The notes under the pieces: generated by a model | Told to the model about the DNA's origin: nothing | What the model saw: the letters and a program-made list of their open reading frames with translations, nothing else | Databases searched by the model: none | Shown: in pieces, positions 63,019-64,000 of the stretch | Position numbering within the stretch: the first letter of the stretch is position 1 | Layout of the letters: the number at the start of each line of letters is the position of its first letter | Program-made: the position numbers and the translations under genes | From: Poriferisodalis sp965221195 | Lineage (GTDB): Bacteria > Actinomycetota > Acidimicrobiia > Acidimicrobiales > Poriferisodalaceae | Length of the DNA stretch: 64,000 nt | Assembly (NCBI GenBank): GCA_965221195.1 | Contig: OZ244864.1 | Location: forward strand, 558,001 to 622,000 | Reading direction: 5' to 3'

Positions 63019-64000
63019 GTGACAATCTCAGACCGGGAACGACCGCAGGACTACGTGCTGCGCCGAGTCACCGAACGTGGTGTTCGACTCATCCGCCTGT
63101 GGTTCACCGATGTGGCCGGGCAACTCAAGTCGTTCGCCATCTCACCAGCAGAACTAGAGACAGCCTTTGAACAGGGCATGGTGTTTGACGGGTCATGCAT
63201 TGAGGGCTTCAGCCGCATCGCTGAAGCAGACATGGTGGCGAAGCCCGACCCGAAGACGTTCGAGCTGATGCCGTCGGAGGGCGGGCAGGACTGCTATGAC
63301 ATCTCCGCCCGCATGTTCTGCGATATCACCGCTGCGGACGGCGCCCGTTTTGACGGAGATCCGCGAGGTGTGCTGAGGCGGGTCATGGACCGGGCACACG
63401 AAGCGGGCTATACGTTCTATGCAGCACCGGAGATGGAGTACTTCTTGTTCCAACCCGACCGAGTCAACGGGCGGCCCGTGCCGCTCGACAGCGGGAGCTA
63501 CTTCGATCTCACCACCACCGACATCGCATCGGACATTCGCCACCGCACGCTGAGCGCGCTGGAGGCCATGGGAATCCCGGTCAGGTACTCATTTCACGAA
63601 GATGGCCCGTCGCAGCATGAAATCGATCTGCGCTATGCCGATGCGCTCACGATGGCCGACAGCGTGATGACCTTCCGACTGCTGGTTCGTGAGATCGCGT
63701 TCAAGCACGGCGCGCATGCCACATTCATGCCCAAGCCGCTGGCGGGCGTGCAGGGCTCGGGTATGCATACCCACATGTCGCTTTTCTGCGAAGGACGCAA
63801 TGCCTTCAGCGATCCCGACTCCGCAGACGGGCTGTCCGACGTAGCTCGCGGCTTCGTGGCCGGACTGCTTGCCCACGCACGAGAAATCACTGCGGTAACC
63901 AACCAGCTCGTCAACAGCTACAAGCGGCTAGTCGCCGGTTACGAGGCACCTGTTGCCATCTCGTGGGCGCGCAGCAACCGGGCAGCGCTCATTCGGGTGC
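63019..64000 (+). CDS. glnA: Type I glutamine synthetase or close relative (3' end outside the window)
   Basis: GTG 63019 follows a GGGGAGG site by 5 bp. 327 codons are visible and the frame is open to the last base. LWFTDVAGQLKSFAISPAELE, MVFDGSCIEGF, APEMEYFLF, FHEDGPSQHEIDLRYADALTMAD, FMPKPLAGVQGSGMHTHMS and NSYKRLVAGYEAPV are GSI signatures. The short form without the usual 25-residue insertion suggests the GSI-alpha type or an actinobacterial GlnA2/GlnA4-like paralogue. The adenylylation region is not in view, so regulation cannot be judged. Confidence 0.93.
   Translation, partial: MTISDRERPQDYVLRRVTERGVRLIRLWFTDVAGQLKSFAISPAELETAFEQGMVFDGSCIEGFSRIAEADMVAKPDPKTFELMPSEGGQDCYDISARMFCDITAADGARFDGDPRGVLRRVMDRAHEAGYTFYAAPEMEYFLFQPDRVNGRPVPLDSGSYFDLTTTDIASDIRHRTLSALEAMGIPVRYSFHEDGPSQHEIDLRYADALTMADSVMTFRLLVREIAFKHGAHATFMPKPLAGVQGSGMHTHMSLFCEGRNAFSDPDSADGLSDVARGFVAGLLAHAREITAVTNQLVNSYKRLVAGYEAPVAISWARSNRAALIRV

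Overview
The window looks like a chromosomal segment of a high-GC actinobacterium, most probably class Acidimicrobiia. Two WhiB proteins, a SenX3/RegX3-type phosphate regulator, a DUF2342-type zincin, a type II glutamine synthetase and frequent GTG starts support this; the class assignment is an inference. Genes are dense and most lie on the minus strand.

Layout. 1-650: the 3' end of a large gene, possibly DNA-methylase related. 772-3987 (minus): acetyl-CoA synthetase and an NDUFAF7/MidA-type methyltransferase. 4332-15403 (minus): an 11-gene complex I operon, nuoABCDHIJKLMN, without nuoEFG. 15479-31265 (minus): directly upstream, a full 14-gene nuoA-N operon. 31291-36733 (minus): a b6f-like quinol:cytochrome c reductase cluster (split cytochrome b, Rieske protein, di-haem cytochrome c, 2[4Fe-4S] ferredoxin and two unknown membrane proteins). 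A mono-haem cytochrome c (37085-37858) diverges from it. These 32 consecutive minus-strand genes form one respiratory supercluster from NADH (and probably a second donor) through quinone to cytochrome c.

37995-45742: mixed genes (PDZ/Lon-type protease, HEAT-repeat protein, MreB, MoaE, epimerase, degenerate zincin, MFS transporter). 45836-52770 (minus): a seven-gene phosphate operon, pstSCAB-phoU-senX3-regX3, behind an 11-nt-phased PHO box. 52890-54294: a small unknown gene, two whiB genes and tatA. 54450-58137 (minus): a Tad/Flp pilus operon with a hairpin over its first ribosome binding site. 58341-58436: a selenocysteine tRNA. 58700-64000: a primary-like sigma factor, NAD synthetase, type II glutamine synthetase and, divergently, the start of a type I glutamine synthetase cut by the window end.

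Main points for a second look. (1) Two unrelated complex I operons lie head to tail. The EFG-less one has Trp in NuoD where the quinone-binding Tyr normally sits, and it keeps the Arg methylated by NDUFAF7 in bovine complex I; an NDUFAF7 homologue is encoded just downstream. (2) The cytochrome b complex keeps the b6f haem-ci Cys but has APWY instead of PEWY. (3) About two dozen independent short tandem duplications (8-30 bp) fill gaps and in-frame tails. (4) A tRNA-Sec gene implies UGA recoding in this organism.
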